From Chara braunii (taxonomy: Eukaryota; Streptophyta; Charophyceae; Charales; Characeae), in NCBI GenBank assembly GCA_003427395.1, contig BFEA01000735.1, positions 413,970 through 443,412 on the forward strand: a stretch of DNA of 29,443 nucleotides, read 5' to 3'. The position numbers and the translations under genes are program-made. This document shows positions 1 to 8,444 of this stretch, one piece after another. The notes beneath the pieces are model-generated. The model was not told the origin of the DNA and ran no database searches. It saw only the letters and a list, made by a program, of their open reading frames with translations. Every line of letters starts with the position of its first letter. Position 1 is the first letter of the stretch.

Positions 1-131
1 TGAAAACCTTAATAAAACAATAAAAATCACCAGGGCTAAAGCCTTTTAGATTGAGTATTGAGGATGAATTGGAGTTGAGTCATTGACCGACGAATTGGCA
101 ACCGACCTGTTATCAGTGACAACATAAGATG
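1..131 (+). repeat. Displaced fragment of the 7.5-kb element
   Basis: This segment matches 2279-2409 almost base for base (offset 2278), with a few differences near its end. It matches 14108-14240 more weakly. It contains two AATAAA signals and the stretch leading to ACCGACCTGTTATCAGTGA. It ends abruptly at the adapter at 132, so its position at the start of the window is probably an assembly artefact. Because it is not identical to 2279-2409, it probably comes from a sibling copy or another allele. Confidence 0.85.
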
Positions 132-169
132 CTGTCTCTTATACACATCTAGATGTGTATAAGAGACAG
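132..169. other. Tn5 mosaic-end junction (sequencing adapter artefact)
   Basis: Positions 132-150 read CTGTCTCTTATACACATCT, the 19-bp hyperactive Tn5 mosaic end. Positions 151-169 are its exact reverse complement. The head-to-head pair with no spacer is the circularisation junction of transposase-based mate-pair libraries. It is not host sequence, and flanking bases on its two sides should not be assumed to be neighbours in the genome. Confidence 0.97.
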
Positions 170-188
170 ATGTTAGGCATCAAAAGGG

Positions 189-237
<49 letters not shown>
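189..237 (+). repeat. Poly(A) tract, 49 nt
   Basis: An uninterrupted run of 49 A follows CAAAAGGG. It could be a retroposon tail or a mononucleotide tract whose length was set by the assembler. It lies 19 bases from the adapter junction, so its context is unreliable. No retroposon body is recognisable immediately before it. Long lysine-rich reading frames across it are not genes. Confidence 0.8.
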
Positions 238-238
<1 letters not shown>

Positions 239-622
239 ATAACCGACGATGATGATTCCATTCAAGCAAATACATTTTCAAAAAGAACGAAATGCATACT
301 ATGCCTCTCTCTCTCTCTCCAGCTCTCCATTCATCCATCAATATGTCTATATGTACTCCTATCGATTTACACACCTGTCTATTTACCCGTCCATCGATTT
401 ATCATGTATCCACACAATCTGTGTCTACCAACCGCAAATGTGGCTATGGAGACATTTTCGTGCATGTACGTGTATGCACGTACTTGACGGACGACCGTTT
501 CAACTCCATGGATCCTGAGCCCCATGCAGATGCGTGTAGTAGGCAACATGGGCCAACAACTACCGCCTAACCGCCTTCCCCAACCGCAAGCCATGTCAAT
601 CGAAATCCTCATCATCCAGGCA
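238..622. other. No gene recognised; pyrimidine-rich flank
   Basis: The segment contains a short CT microsatellite near 305-320 and a region rich in short CATC/TGCA words. It lies just downstream (minus strand) of the Harbinger transposase C-terminus, so it may include the 3' untranslated region and terminal repeat of that element. I could not define a terminus. Confidence 0.4.
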
Positions 623-883
623 TTATCGTGGGGTCACGCATAGAAGCGGATGCCACCTTCGATGACGTGTATTACCACCTCCGAGTCCGCCCAAATCGTT
701 GTCATCGGACTCCGCCAAATCGGCCATGTTGATTCTTGCATCAAAGAGGATGTTGTGCAATATGCACACCGCCAGGAAATTTTTGCAAATAGCCTTCAAA
801 TTGTCAATTTGGTGGCGGATGAAGTTCCTTCTGATGCCCATTACCAAACTGGAAGTTCATTCGATACAACTGCAAGTCGTAGT
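623..883 (-). pseudogene. PIF/Harbinger transposase, C-terminal fragment
   Basis: On the minus strand, 847 to 623 encodes a 74-residue piece with the motif VCILHNILFD preceded by basic, hydrophobic residues. This closely fits the C-terminal end of DDE_Tnp_4 (Harbinger/HARBI1-type) nucleases, where a similar 'VCxLHN' motif ends the fold. The transposases cut DNA as DDE enzymes within the nucleus. The upstream part of the protein is missing here. It resumes on the same strand at 8441, on the far side of the inserted 7.5-kb element. The flanking ATGG repeated at 884-887 and 8441-8444 supports a single interrupted gene. Frames between 804 and 883 are damaged. The family call comes from motif recognition only. 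Confidence 0.7.
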
Positions 884-887
884 ATGG
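884..887. repeat. Target-site duplication, left copy (ATGG)
   Basis: ATGG directly precedes the TGTCG terminus of element copy 1 and recurs exactly after its CGACA terminus at 8441-8444. A 4-bp duplication fits DDE transposase or integrase insertion. Confidence 0.7.
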
Positions 888-1490
888 TGTCGAGCGCATC
901 GGTCCGGCACCGCACAAAACGGGGCGGGACCCTCCCAGCCTCGTCACACAGGAGTTGGTATTGATCCTCGCCGCGAATACACATGGAGCTTCCGCAAGCC
1001 GCTCCAGCCGAGTGCGCCAGCCATACCTCTCGCGAGCCTCTACAACAGGATAGGGCCTACGCGAGGCACGACCTATCTCCACCTTACGGGAGTTGTCACC
1101 TCCCTTCGGTGGGCGTATCCCCGCCGAGCTACCAGTCCACAGTACGAAAGCTAATCAGCTGCAATCGCAGAGGTGGATCAGCGGAGGGCGTTTCTCGTAC
1201 GCTGTAGCATAGGGGGTATGTGGGGTTTTACGCCTTTATTGGACCCCCACGCGAACCGACGCCTTGGGGGGTTGAGGTCCCAAACGCGACCCGTAGTTGG
1301 TCGACTAGGACGCATCCCACACACCACGCGCACGCCACTGTAAAGAACATAAAAGTAAAAACACACACACATACACGCACATATACAAAACGACACAAGA
1401 CAAACAATGCAACAACACCCCTAGTTCCTTAGTTGCCATCCCATAACTTTCCGATGCGGAAATCGGATAGGCGTCATGCGCGAGACTTAG
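888..1490. repeat. Conserved GC-rich head of element copy 1
   Basis: This region aligns with 12686-13276 at high identity throughout. It contains a CA-rich stretch (about 1355-1425) upstream of the TATA box, so it would be the promoter-bearing part of a transcription unit read on the plus strand. It has no plausible open frame that is conserved in both copies. Confidence 0.7.
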
Positions 1491-1497
1491 TATAAAA
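1491..1497 (+). promoter_or_regulatory. TATA box, element copy 1
   Basis: TATAAAA sits in the shared context GAGACTTAG-TATAAAA. The same box is kept at 13277-13283 although flanking bases differ. Transcription would start about 25-35 bases downstream. Confidence 0.6.
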
Positions 1498-1519
1498 CCG
1501 CCCGGGCGCAGGGTCTTCC

Positions 1520-2302
1520 CATATCGACTAGCAATGCATGAATACGCAAGCAGTCGCAATGATGGCGTACTATGTAGTGTTCATAATCAAGCGGTTCCCC
1601 ATGGATCCGAGTACCGCTGATGACACTCAAGTGTCAAATTCGAAGTACCGTGAGGGTCTACCCCTTCATGATATTGCATGGCTGAAGGAATAGTCGTGCG
1701 GCCTCCGCGACCCCTCCGGCCTTTAGGCTTAGTGTCCCGGCAGGCATGGTAAATAGGCTCTCCGCGGGGGGTGATCCCTTCCATGCAGAGCCTAGGACCT
1801 GGGATGTCTTGGACAAGGACCTCGAATCCAGACCTAAGTCCAACGTCCGACTAAGAAATCCTTAAGAAGCACTCAACAATAAAACGGGATTTTCTTTGCT
1901 TGCTCAATCTCAACCCCAATTAAATCCTTAAGCGTGGGCCCCTCAGGCCACGCGAACACCCAATATAGGTACATACATATATATACGTAAANGGGGAATA
2001 AGTATGTGACGATCACTTCTCACAATCATAGTGGGAATCCTCACAACCATATATATGTGTGTGATCGCAGACAATCAAATCCAAAATCTGAACCACAGAA
2101 CATACCCGCAATCACATCAAAAAGTCAACCAAAAGTTCACGAACTACATGAAGTCAACTTCAACCTATCTCTATACTCATACCCCTCGCTTTAGCTATGC
2201 AAGCCCCAACCTTTGTCCAACCTTCCATAATTAAATACTGTGTACCTTTGTTAAATGGTCATTCAATAAAAGTCCGGGTGAAAACCTTAATAAAACAATA
2301 AA
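1520..2302 (+). ncRNA. Candidate short non-coding transcript of copy 1
   Basis: The stretch between the TATA box and the three AATAAA signals is conserved in copy 2 (about 13305-14123). It has no shared long open frame, so a non-coding polyadenylated RNA of roughly 0.8 kb is the simplest reading. Near 1618-1636 is a small inverted repeat, TGACACT/AGTGTCA. A 13-base match to a universal large-subunit rRNA motif (AGTACCGTGAGGG, near 1644) appears isolated. Transcription is inferred, not shown. Confidence 0.35.
2265..2302 (+). terminator. Triple AATAAA polyadenylation signals, copy 1
   Basis: AATAAA occurs at 2265-2270, 2289-2294 and 2297-2302. Two of the three are kept in copy 2 (14093-14098 and 14118-14123). 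The cluster suggests a real 3' end for transcripts starting at the TATA box. Confidence 0.5.
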
Positions 2303-2409
2303 AATCACCAGGGCTAAAGCCTTTTAGATTGAGTATTGAGGATGAATTGGAGTTGAGTCNTNGACCNANGAATCGGCAACCGACCTGTTATTAGTGATAA
2401 CAAAAGGTG

Positions 2410-2690
2410 ATCCTTGTAGGATAAAACTGAATCTAGTCCTGATTTTCAATTAAACATTCAAGACGACCTGTAACACAAGAGAGACCAATCCCCAAGCTAA
2501 ATCTATGAGTCCAAATCGAGAGTAATCTCCATATCACGATTTCACCAAGAATCATTCTTCTTAACTAATCCTGAGTCTACCCCTAGTCAGTGCCTAACGA
2601 AAAGTTAGACCTTTGGCAGAATCTCCTCTATACAGAGTGGATTGCCAGGATGACCACCTGTCAAAATATAATCTAACTCCTCTCAACTTA
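2410..2690. other. AT-rich linker, copy 1
   Basis: No gene is present. The segment aligns with 14240-14620 of copy 2 and includes the words TTTGGCAGAATCTCC and TATACAGAGTGGATTG, which resemble the repeat units that follow. Copy 2 carries an (AT)n pair inserted here. Confidence 0.5.
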
Positions 2691-2691
2691 G

Positions 2692-3240
2692 AAAATTTTG
2701 GCAGCGCTTCCCGTAGGAAAAATGTCTTCTCATAATTTATAATAACTCAAATATGAAACAAAAATCAAACTCTAATTCTGAAAAGTCAAATTTTGTCTAA
2801 CTCCCTAAATAAGTAAAAATTTGGGCAACACTCCCTTTAGAAAAAAAGTCCTTCCAAATTTTTACTAGGTCATATATAAACTTAGAAAAAACAGACTTGA
2901 GTTTAACTAAGACAAAATTTAACTAACTCCTTAGATTTGTAAAAATTTCGGCAGCACTCCTTTCAAAAAACTATTAATCCAAGATTTATACAAAGCTAAG
3001 TTTAAAATCTCAAGTGATATTGACTTCTCAAAGTCCAATTTTGTCTAACACCTTGAATTAGCAAAAATTTGGGCAGCATTCCCTTTAGAAAGAGAGACTT
3101 TCCAGATTTCTACTAAGCTATATATGAGATTTTGACAAACTGAACTTGGAAAAGTCATGGATTGACTAACTTCTTAGATTTGCAGAAATTTCGAAAGCTT
3201 CCCATAGAGAAGATGGTTTACCAAGTTTTATACAAAGCCA
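2692..3240 (+). repeat. Five 122-bp repeats in A-B-A-B-A order, copy 1
   Basis: Units start at 2692, 2815, 2941, 3063 and 3184 (spacing 121-126). Units 1 and 5 carry TTTCGG/TTTTGG-type sequence followed by GCTTCCCGTAGG or a variant. Units 2 and 4 carry TTTGGGCARCAYTCCCTTTAG, and unit 3 is intermediate. The same alternation and spacing occurs in copy 2. No protein frame is kept, so this is a structural or regulatory array. Confidence 0.75.
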
Positions 3241-3529
3241 AGTATAAGAAATGATCATAGAAAATGCAGAAATCGACCTAAGTAAAATTAACTTGGCTCA
3301 TAAAATGCGTGAATTGAAACTATCTCCTATGACTCTAGCACGTGGCGAGCATCTTAAGAAACTACCTATCAAACTGAAACACAGACCAAGTAGTAATCTC
3401 ACTCAGTCACATGCAAGGTCAAACCACAAGAAGTAAGTACTCTCACCATCCCAAGTCAAAATCCTCATAGATAATTCATGAATCTTTAAAATGATTTAAC
3501 CCTTATACCCAACTTATATAAGGCGTAGT
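3241..3529. other. Conserved linker before stem-loops, copy 1
   Basis: No gene is credible here. The sequence is well conserved with 15180-15466, including CTAGCACGTGGCGAGCATCT and GGTAAGTACTCTCACC. In copy 2 (AAAGGTAAGTACTC) the latter resembles a splice donor. A 61-residue plus-strand frame starting at 3251 is interrupted in the other copy and is not supported. Confidence 0.4.
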
Positions 3530-4230
3530 GCTAGACCATTCAACTTAGAAACAATGTTTAGCATGCCTTTAAGATATACACGAACAGGTTGCACAACTAC
3601 TTTTCTCTTCTTTGGGTATACGACTTAGACCATTCGACTTAGAAACAATGTCTAGTCCCCCTGAACTGTTTAATATCAAAAGTTTAAAAAGTTTCTGACT
3701 TTGTTTTAAAAAATAATATGAAATTATGGCCAAGGGACTGAGCCATTCAACTTAGAAACAATGCTCAGCGTGCCCAGACCATTTCCAATTATACTTAGTA
3801 TTTTTCCTTCTCTTCTTGGTGATATTGCTTAGTGTTGGACCATTCAGCTTAGAAAAAATGTCCAAATGTCGGTTCACACGCAAGTATAGATAAAATAATT
3901 TTTGTTATACTCAGTTTGTACTTATGTGCGTGGTTTTCAAGCTAAGCCATTCAGCTTAGAAACAATGTTTAGTCTTATACCAGAAATCCTCTCTAAAAAA
4001 TATACAAAAGACTGAACCATTCAGCTTAGAAACAATGTTCTGGGCATCCTCAAATCATTCAAAGCATGAAGTTGAATTCTTTAGTCCAACTTTAGTCAGA
4101 AACCCCAAAAGAAACAGATAGACCAAACCATTCACTTAGAAATAATGCTTGGTCCTAAAGATCAGTCAGGCGAACCATCAGAAATAAACACAGCAACCAA
4201 GCCATTCAACTCTGAAACAATGACTGGTCC
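3530..4230 (+). repeat. Array of eight stem-loops, copy 1
   Basis: Eight units share the loop CATTCAACTTAGAAACAATG or a close variant, flanked by complementary stems. Stems, left/right: 3530-3536 GCTAGAC/GTTTAGC; 3622-3630 with GTCTAGTC; 3738-3743 CTGAGC/GCTCAG; 3835-3840 TTGGAC/GTCCAA; 3941-3947 GCTAAGC/GTTTAGT; 4014-4017 GAAC/GTTC; 4121-4126 GACCAA/TTGGTC; 4196-4199 ACCA/TGGT. Stem sequences differ between units but stay complementary, allowing G-T wobble, which argues for structure in RNA or single-stranded DNA. A ninth unit lies at 4783-4813. The function is unknown. Confidence 0.8.
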
Positions 4231-4254
4231 TTCAAAAAACAGTGAAATAAACAT

Positions 4255-4780
4255 CAACGAATTTTTTTTTCAGAATTAAATAATCATTCTATAGTAAAAT
4301 TACAATCTAAATTTTAAATTTTCATTCCATCTTTGAAAATGTCATTCCAATTTTAAAATTTTTCATCTTATTTGCAAACTTTCATTCCAAGAATAGGATA
4401 TCCCTTCTTATTTGGACTGCATGCTAGAGATGGAATGAAAGTCTAGATGAGTTCATGAAATATTTTAATAAGACTGTCATTCTAAGTAAGGATTTTCAGT
4501 CATAAATAGGTTAATCCAATCTAAATTAGAAGATATTTGTTGGAGTAGAATGAAAATTTAATTAAAACATTTCATAAACTCGTCCAGACTTTCATTCCAT
4601 CTTGAACAAATAGATGTAGTTGGAAGGGAAAGCTCATATTTAGACGGGAGCTTATCAAATTAAACTTGAAATTTTAGAATTGGACGAACATTGGAATGAT
4701 AATTTATAAATATGAAGGATTTTTTTTTTATGGAATGTTTTTTCAACTTTCATTCCTCGTGGGAATTTTTCTGTTGATAG
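4255..4780. mobile_element. AT-rich foldback/MITE-like insertion in copy 1
   Basis: Copy 2 has only about 60 bases between stem-loops 8 and 9, while copy 1 has about 560. The extra sequence is AT-rich and contains strong inverted repeats: 4429-4470 and the reverse complement of 4560-4601 agree at 37 of 42 positions. The word TTTCATTCCA recurs several times in both orientations. It has no coding capacity. AATTTTT at both edges could be a target duplication. Exact ends are uncertain. Confidence 0.65.
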
Positions 4781-4782
4781 CC

Positions 4783-4813
4783 CTGGGCCATCCAGCTTAG
4801 AAACAATGCCCAG
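4783..4813 (+). repeat. Ninth stem-loop, copy 1
   Basis: A perfect 6-bp stem, CTGGGC (4783-4788) with GCCCAG (4808-4813), encloses the array loop. Its counterpart in copy 2 at 16156-16187 has TGGGC/GCCCA. Confidence 0.75.
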
Positions 4814-5133
4814 TCCTTGGTTGACCCGGCCAAACGCATGCAAACTGCCTTCCTCCCACCTTCCCCCCAATTCATCCCTTAATCTGCTTTCAGTCAAAAT
4901 AAAGAGAAACTTAGGTTTTTCACACACTTTCCTTCCATTTAGTCTGATTGAATCCCGAAAAAAAAAACAAATTCCTAGAGGTACACATGCATACAGTCGG
5001 TCAAACTAAAAGGAAATAGTCAAACAGGGGTATAGTGGGGTCATATAGACAGAAAAAGGTATACCTGATGGTTCCATGCCTCCAGAACCTCGGCTAGGTT
5101 CTGGCACAGCTCCCGCAATCGGTGGGCGGACTC
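4814..5133. other. Conserved non-coding linker, copy 1
   Basis: No gene is present. The stretch aligns moderately with 16188-16519 (CTGCCTTCCTCCCA near 4845, then AT-rich sequence, then CTCCCGCAATCGGTG near 5109). It leads directly into the invariant block. Confidence 0.4.
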
Positions 5134-5179
5134 CCCACAGAGTCTTGCTGCGGTCCTACGGGTTGCAATCCCGCCTGCC
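5134..5179 (+). other. 46-nt block identical in both element copies
   Basis: Positions 5134-5179 equal 16520-16565 without a mismatch, while flanking sequence diverges by roughly a quarter. The block includes CGGGTTGCAATCCCG, a small hairpin with CGGG/CCCG arms. Such local invariance suggests a functional site, for example a protein-binding or priming sequence or an RNA motif. I recognise no known motif. Confidence 0.6.
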
Positions 5180-5500
5180 CCCTTCCTCTCAGAACCAATA
5201 GACCAGACTTAGAGTGAGAAGGGCAGAAGGAGATGGATTTGAGACTCTCATATCCAAGAAAGGTGCTCTCAGACTCGCGTGAGAGGGCCTTGATGCCTTC
5301 ACTCGCCTGAGGGCCCCGCAATGATGGTCAAAACGTAGTTGCAGCTTGGTCAAACCAGAGTCAAACTACTGATGGCTGATTCCCAGCTGACTCTCCAAAC
5401 TGCAACAAAAACGCCCCTTCTGTGCATTCAACGACCCCAACCCCTTCGTCGACTTGCAACCTCGCGGCCCGCCTCCGACCGGCCTCGTCGATAGGGTGAC
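5180..5500. other. Moderately conserved segment, copy 1
   Basis: No gene is supported. It aligns with 16566-16830 and shares GAGAGGGCCT and ACTCGCxTGAGGGCCCC, followed by CAATGATGG. The overlapping short open frames on the minus strand are not conserved. Confidence 0.4.
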
Positions 5501-7110
5501 CAACGCCCCAGTCAAACAGGTAAGTGTGCAGGATCATGACTCTCCTTTAGCCACTCCGCTTGGTAGAACGAACAACGCGCCAACCAGCAACCAAGCTTTC
5601 ACCTCACGGCTGGCTCGCTGCAGCTTCAACTAAACAAAACGAGCAGCGTGTCTGCCAGCAGGCAAACCTCCAACTTTGTGGCTGCCTGTTTGCCGTTGTC
5701 AAATAGTCGTCCGCTTATAGACCGTCACTATCACCAGGTACGTGCCCCTGCGCCTGCCCGCCTGCTCCTCACATTCGCCGTTCACTGACCTGTTTACTGC
5801 CTCAAACAAATCTTTTGCTACGACATGGTCAGGTCCTTTCCCCTGATGAACCTGACCAGTCTCAACGAGAAGGGTGGCGTCGAAACCATGAGGCCAATAG
5901 CAAATGATGGGGAGAACAACTGAAGATGACGCACTCAAAAAGGGAATCGCCTCACTCTATTCTAGCTGTCCCATATGCAGAGTAAAGATGGACCTTCCCT
6001 TACACCATGGGAAGATTCATTCACATAGTCACCAAAAATTGGACGGGAAAAACTTCTCTTCGGGCGTAGCACTTCGCCGTCTGCAGTGCGGCCCGTCGAC
6101 CAATCCCAAAGTCCAAGCTTAGCATCGGACTGGCCGTCCTTCAAAAAGACCTACCAACTAAGTTTCCACTCGCTTCGCCTCTGTCTAGGTATGAATGGGC
6201 GATCCGATCTCCATCCTCGCCATGTCTGCTTCAACTCGTCACTCTCGTAACGCCTGCATGTCTCCTAACCCCCATTCTACTATCCTCCATCTCTGGTCTG
6301 ACTATGAATCCGGGGTCGCCCTGGCCCAAACCCCATAATCCCCTCTTCCCTCGCCTTAATTCGTTAGGCAATCGGGGGGGGGGTTGTTTCCGTATCTTCT
6401 TTACCTCCTCGCTACCTCCCTTTCGGCATTGCTTGGCGCATCCTGTTTTCCTACTAACTCTCCACTTACTAACTTTTTCCCTAATCTGACTTAACAATCG
6501 TGTTCTCCTAATCTAAAAACCTCCTGTTCACTCCCTTCCTTGCTCTATTCCATTGAGGAATAGGCAGGATACTCACTTTTCCTTCTCGTTTTCTTTCCCC
6601 ATCGCCACAACTTCGTGCACCTCTTTTTCTATCCACCCTTCCCTATACTAACTCTCTTCTAAATCTAACCTCGGATTCGAGACCGCCTTGGTCATAACCC
6701 CCGAAACATGCCATACATCGCCCGTTTCCGACGAGGAGTGGGCTAGATATGGATTCTCCCTTCTCGCAGCGCCTCACCACTTCATCGTCAGAGCCCGCCT
6801 CTCTCCATTGCGCTCTCCCTTCTTTCGTTGGTCTTGTCAACGAAAACCCCCCGCTCGACGCTCGTATCCACTGGCCGACCGGCTAGAATTATGAGAAACG
6901 AAAGACAGATTAACCTCACCGTTGTCGGGTTCCCTTCGTAATACACGAGGTCCGAACATATTGTACGTCCGTGAACTCCTGCTGCTTTTACACGCCCTTA
7001 GCATGAAAACGCGTCCGGCTCCATTCTCCCTTCGTACCCAAAGCCCGCTGTCTCCGACAGTAACTAACCTGCAATAGCGAACAAGCTCTCCCACAACTTC
7101 AGCTACCTGG
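5501..7110. other. Variable C/T-rich region, copy 1
   Basis: This part is alignable with copy 2 only in patches. It starts with a splice-donor-like CAGGTAAGT near 5519, and CAGGTACGT follows near 5734. Long C/T-rich stretches contain three TACTAAC words (around 6455 and 6467, and TATACTAAC near 6645), which resemble intron branch sites. Many short frames overlap on both strands and none stands out. No gene is called. Confidence 0.4.
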
Positions 7111-7133
7111 AGGGACACCTCACAAGGAACTGG

Positions 7134-7740
7134 CTACCAGCCGGTGCGAAAGCCTTCCTGGAGCAGCTTGGCGTCTGCCTCCTGGGAGTATACCACTGGC
7201 ACATAGCCGAGACCGCAGATGTTCGTAGGGGAGGGGATCGGAGGAGGGGCAGTGACCGGCCCATCGAAGAAGCTCGGTCCCGATGCTACCGGCTGACCCC
7301 TGGCCGGCATCACCCACCTGCTGCAGCAGGTATCGCACCTGCTGGTGGGTGCAGCTCCCACATGTTCCCTTATTGGAGGCTTGAGCACGAGTGTGGCTGC
7401 TACAAGGTTCCACGTAATACCATAAAGGGGTAACGTCGACACAGTTACGAAAACAGTTTGTAATCGCATTTCTGGCAATCCCGCGAATACAACACACCCC
7501 CACGAGATCTCACCGGACCCGAGACGTAGGTCATATACATTCAACATTACCGACCCTTTCCCCTCAAGTGCAATTACAAACTCAAACCCCGACCACACCC
7601 TGTTCTCAACAATGGCGTGGTAGGGGACTTTCGGCAACATCCGGAACACTTGGACCCGTCAAACGAGGCGCGCACTCAAGGTCCTCGACTGCCGTGGCGA
7701 CCGTTAACTTGAAGTCCGGCGTTGCGTCCGAGTCAACGAC
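7134..7740 (-). pseudogene. Unidentified antisense coding segment in copy 1
   Basis: The minus strand holds a 171-codon open frame (7649-7134), including PSFFDGPVT and a small CDTCC cluster. Upstream at 7740-7650, a second frame (ATAVEDLE..., then SVPDVAES) aligns codon by codon with copy 2 (19565-19470, AAEGLE..., then RVRDIYE). The alignment includes a 6-base gap that keeps the frame, which is a sign of former coding. The two frames differ by one, so a frameshift or intron lies near 7640. The 7200-7404 part recurs on the plus strand at 24899-25095 with a 10-base deletion. I recognise no domain. It could be an element-encoded protein or a captured host exon. Confidence 0.45.
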
Positions 7741-8407
7741 ACGCCGGAGTATAACAAGAAAATAATAGAAATACAGCGCTAAAAAGAATTACTTAGAAAG
7801 TGTCACCACCGATCGGACGCCGCCGACGACAAAACCAAGGGGGATAGCCCTACCGGGCCCTCGAACCCTCGGTCCCCTCACGCCGTCGGCGCTCAGTCTC
7901 GATCCCTAAATCTCTTCTACGAAAATCTGACGCCGCAACCGCTAGTGCTAGGCCTAAGCTGGTTCTAGCGTTGACGGATACCTAAATAAGCGGATACTGC
8001 GCGATGCGCAGATCTACCGAAACATTTTCCAAAAATCCCTCAGATCGGTCTATCAACAGAACTCACGACCGTCAACCTTCCGTGTCCACCACGGGACTAC
8101 ACCGAACCATGTCACCGTCAACGTCGTCCTCAGCACGTACGCACAAGTCATAGCAAGCGCATTAACCAAGAGGCATAATTTTTTTAATCCTAGTTTAATA
8201 AGAAGATAAACAAACTTTGGTTGGCGATCACGTCGGCTCTTTAACCATGAACAACTAAAAGATCACGCGAGCCTCAAGTCTGCGCGCCCACACACTCTCT
8301 ACTCTAGTCAACCATCCAGTCAACGAAAACCACAGACACAGTTGTGCCTCGCGCGAGATACGTAGGCTTTCAATCAGACTTATTTTCTATTACCTGCACA
8401 AATCAGG
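7741..8407. repeat. Conserved 3' terminal domain, copy 1
   Basis: It aligns well with 19566-20175: shared CGACAAAACCAA, GATAGCCC, ACTGCGCGA, AGATCTACCGAAAC and AATAAACAAA. No open frame is kept. If the element is read on the minus strand, this would be its leader and promoter region. Confidence 0.6.
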
Positions 8408-8433
8408 GCGAATACCCTTGTAAGGGTATTCGC
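8408..8433. repeat. Terminal hairpin, copy 1
   Basis: A perfect inverted repeat of 12 bp, GCGAATACCCTT and AAGGGTATTCGC, with a GT centre lies 7 bases from the element end. The copy 2 version (20176-20201) has two changed positions in its left arm. Confidence 0.8.
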
Positions 8434-8440
8434 ACCGACA

Positions 8441-8444
8441 ATGG
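8441..8444. repeat. Target-site duplication, right copy (ATGG)
   Basis: It matches 884-887 exactly and abuts the CGACA terminus of copy 1. Confidence 0.7.

Larger units (their letters stand above)
888..8440. mobile_element. Large non-autonomous element, copy 1 (7,553 bp)
   Basis: Both ends are defined by comparison with copy 2 (12686-20208) and by the interrupted Harbinger gene. The element starts TGTCGAGCGCATCGG and ends CGCACCGACA, giving a 5-bp terminal inverted repeat TGTCG/CGACA with weak continuation. No long direct terminal repeats, reverse transcriptase, integrase or known transposase were seen. In order, it holds a GC-rich head, TATA box, poly(A) signals, 122-bp repeats, stem-loop array, 46-nt conserved block, variable C/T-rich region, antisense open frame and terminal hairpin. 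Candidate identities are a giant solo LTR or LARD (TG..CA ends, short duplication) or a TIR element of a Ginger-like kind. The class is unresolved. Five N bases lie inside it (1992, 2360, 2362, 2367, 2369). Confidence 0.85.

Noticed and set aside
155-487. Lysine-rich open frames around the poly(A)
   Set aside because: They translate a homopolymer next to an adapter artefact.
1640-1660. Match to a universal large-subunit rRNA motif (AGTACCGTGAGGG)
   Set aside because: Only 13 bases match and flanking sequence is not rRNA-like. Copy 2 differs within it.
3530-4230. CRISPR-like regularly spaced repeats
   Set aside because: Eukaryotic context, unequal spacing, repeats diverge, and the signal is explained better by stem-loops inside a transposon.
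5150-5180. Pol III box B / tRNA T-arm in the 46-nt block
   Set aside because: GGTTGCAATCC differs from the box B consensus at two key positions and no box A is upstream.
888-8440. Helitron
   Set aside because: A subterminal hairpin exists, but there is no TC start, no CTRR end and no insertion between A and T. A 4-bp duplication is present.
888-8440. Complete LTR retrotransposon
   Set aside because: I found no pair of direct terminal repeats, primer-binding site, or gag-pol frame. A solo LTR remains possible.
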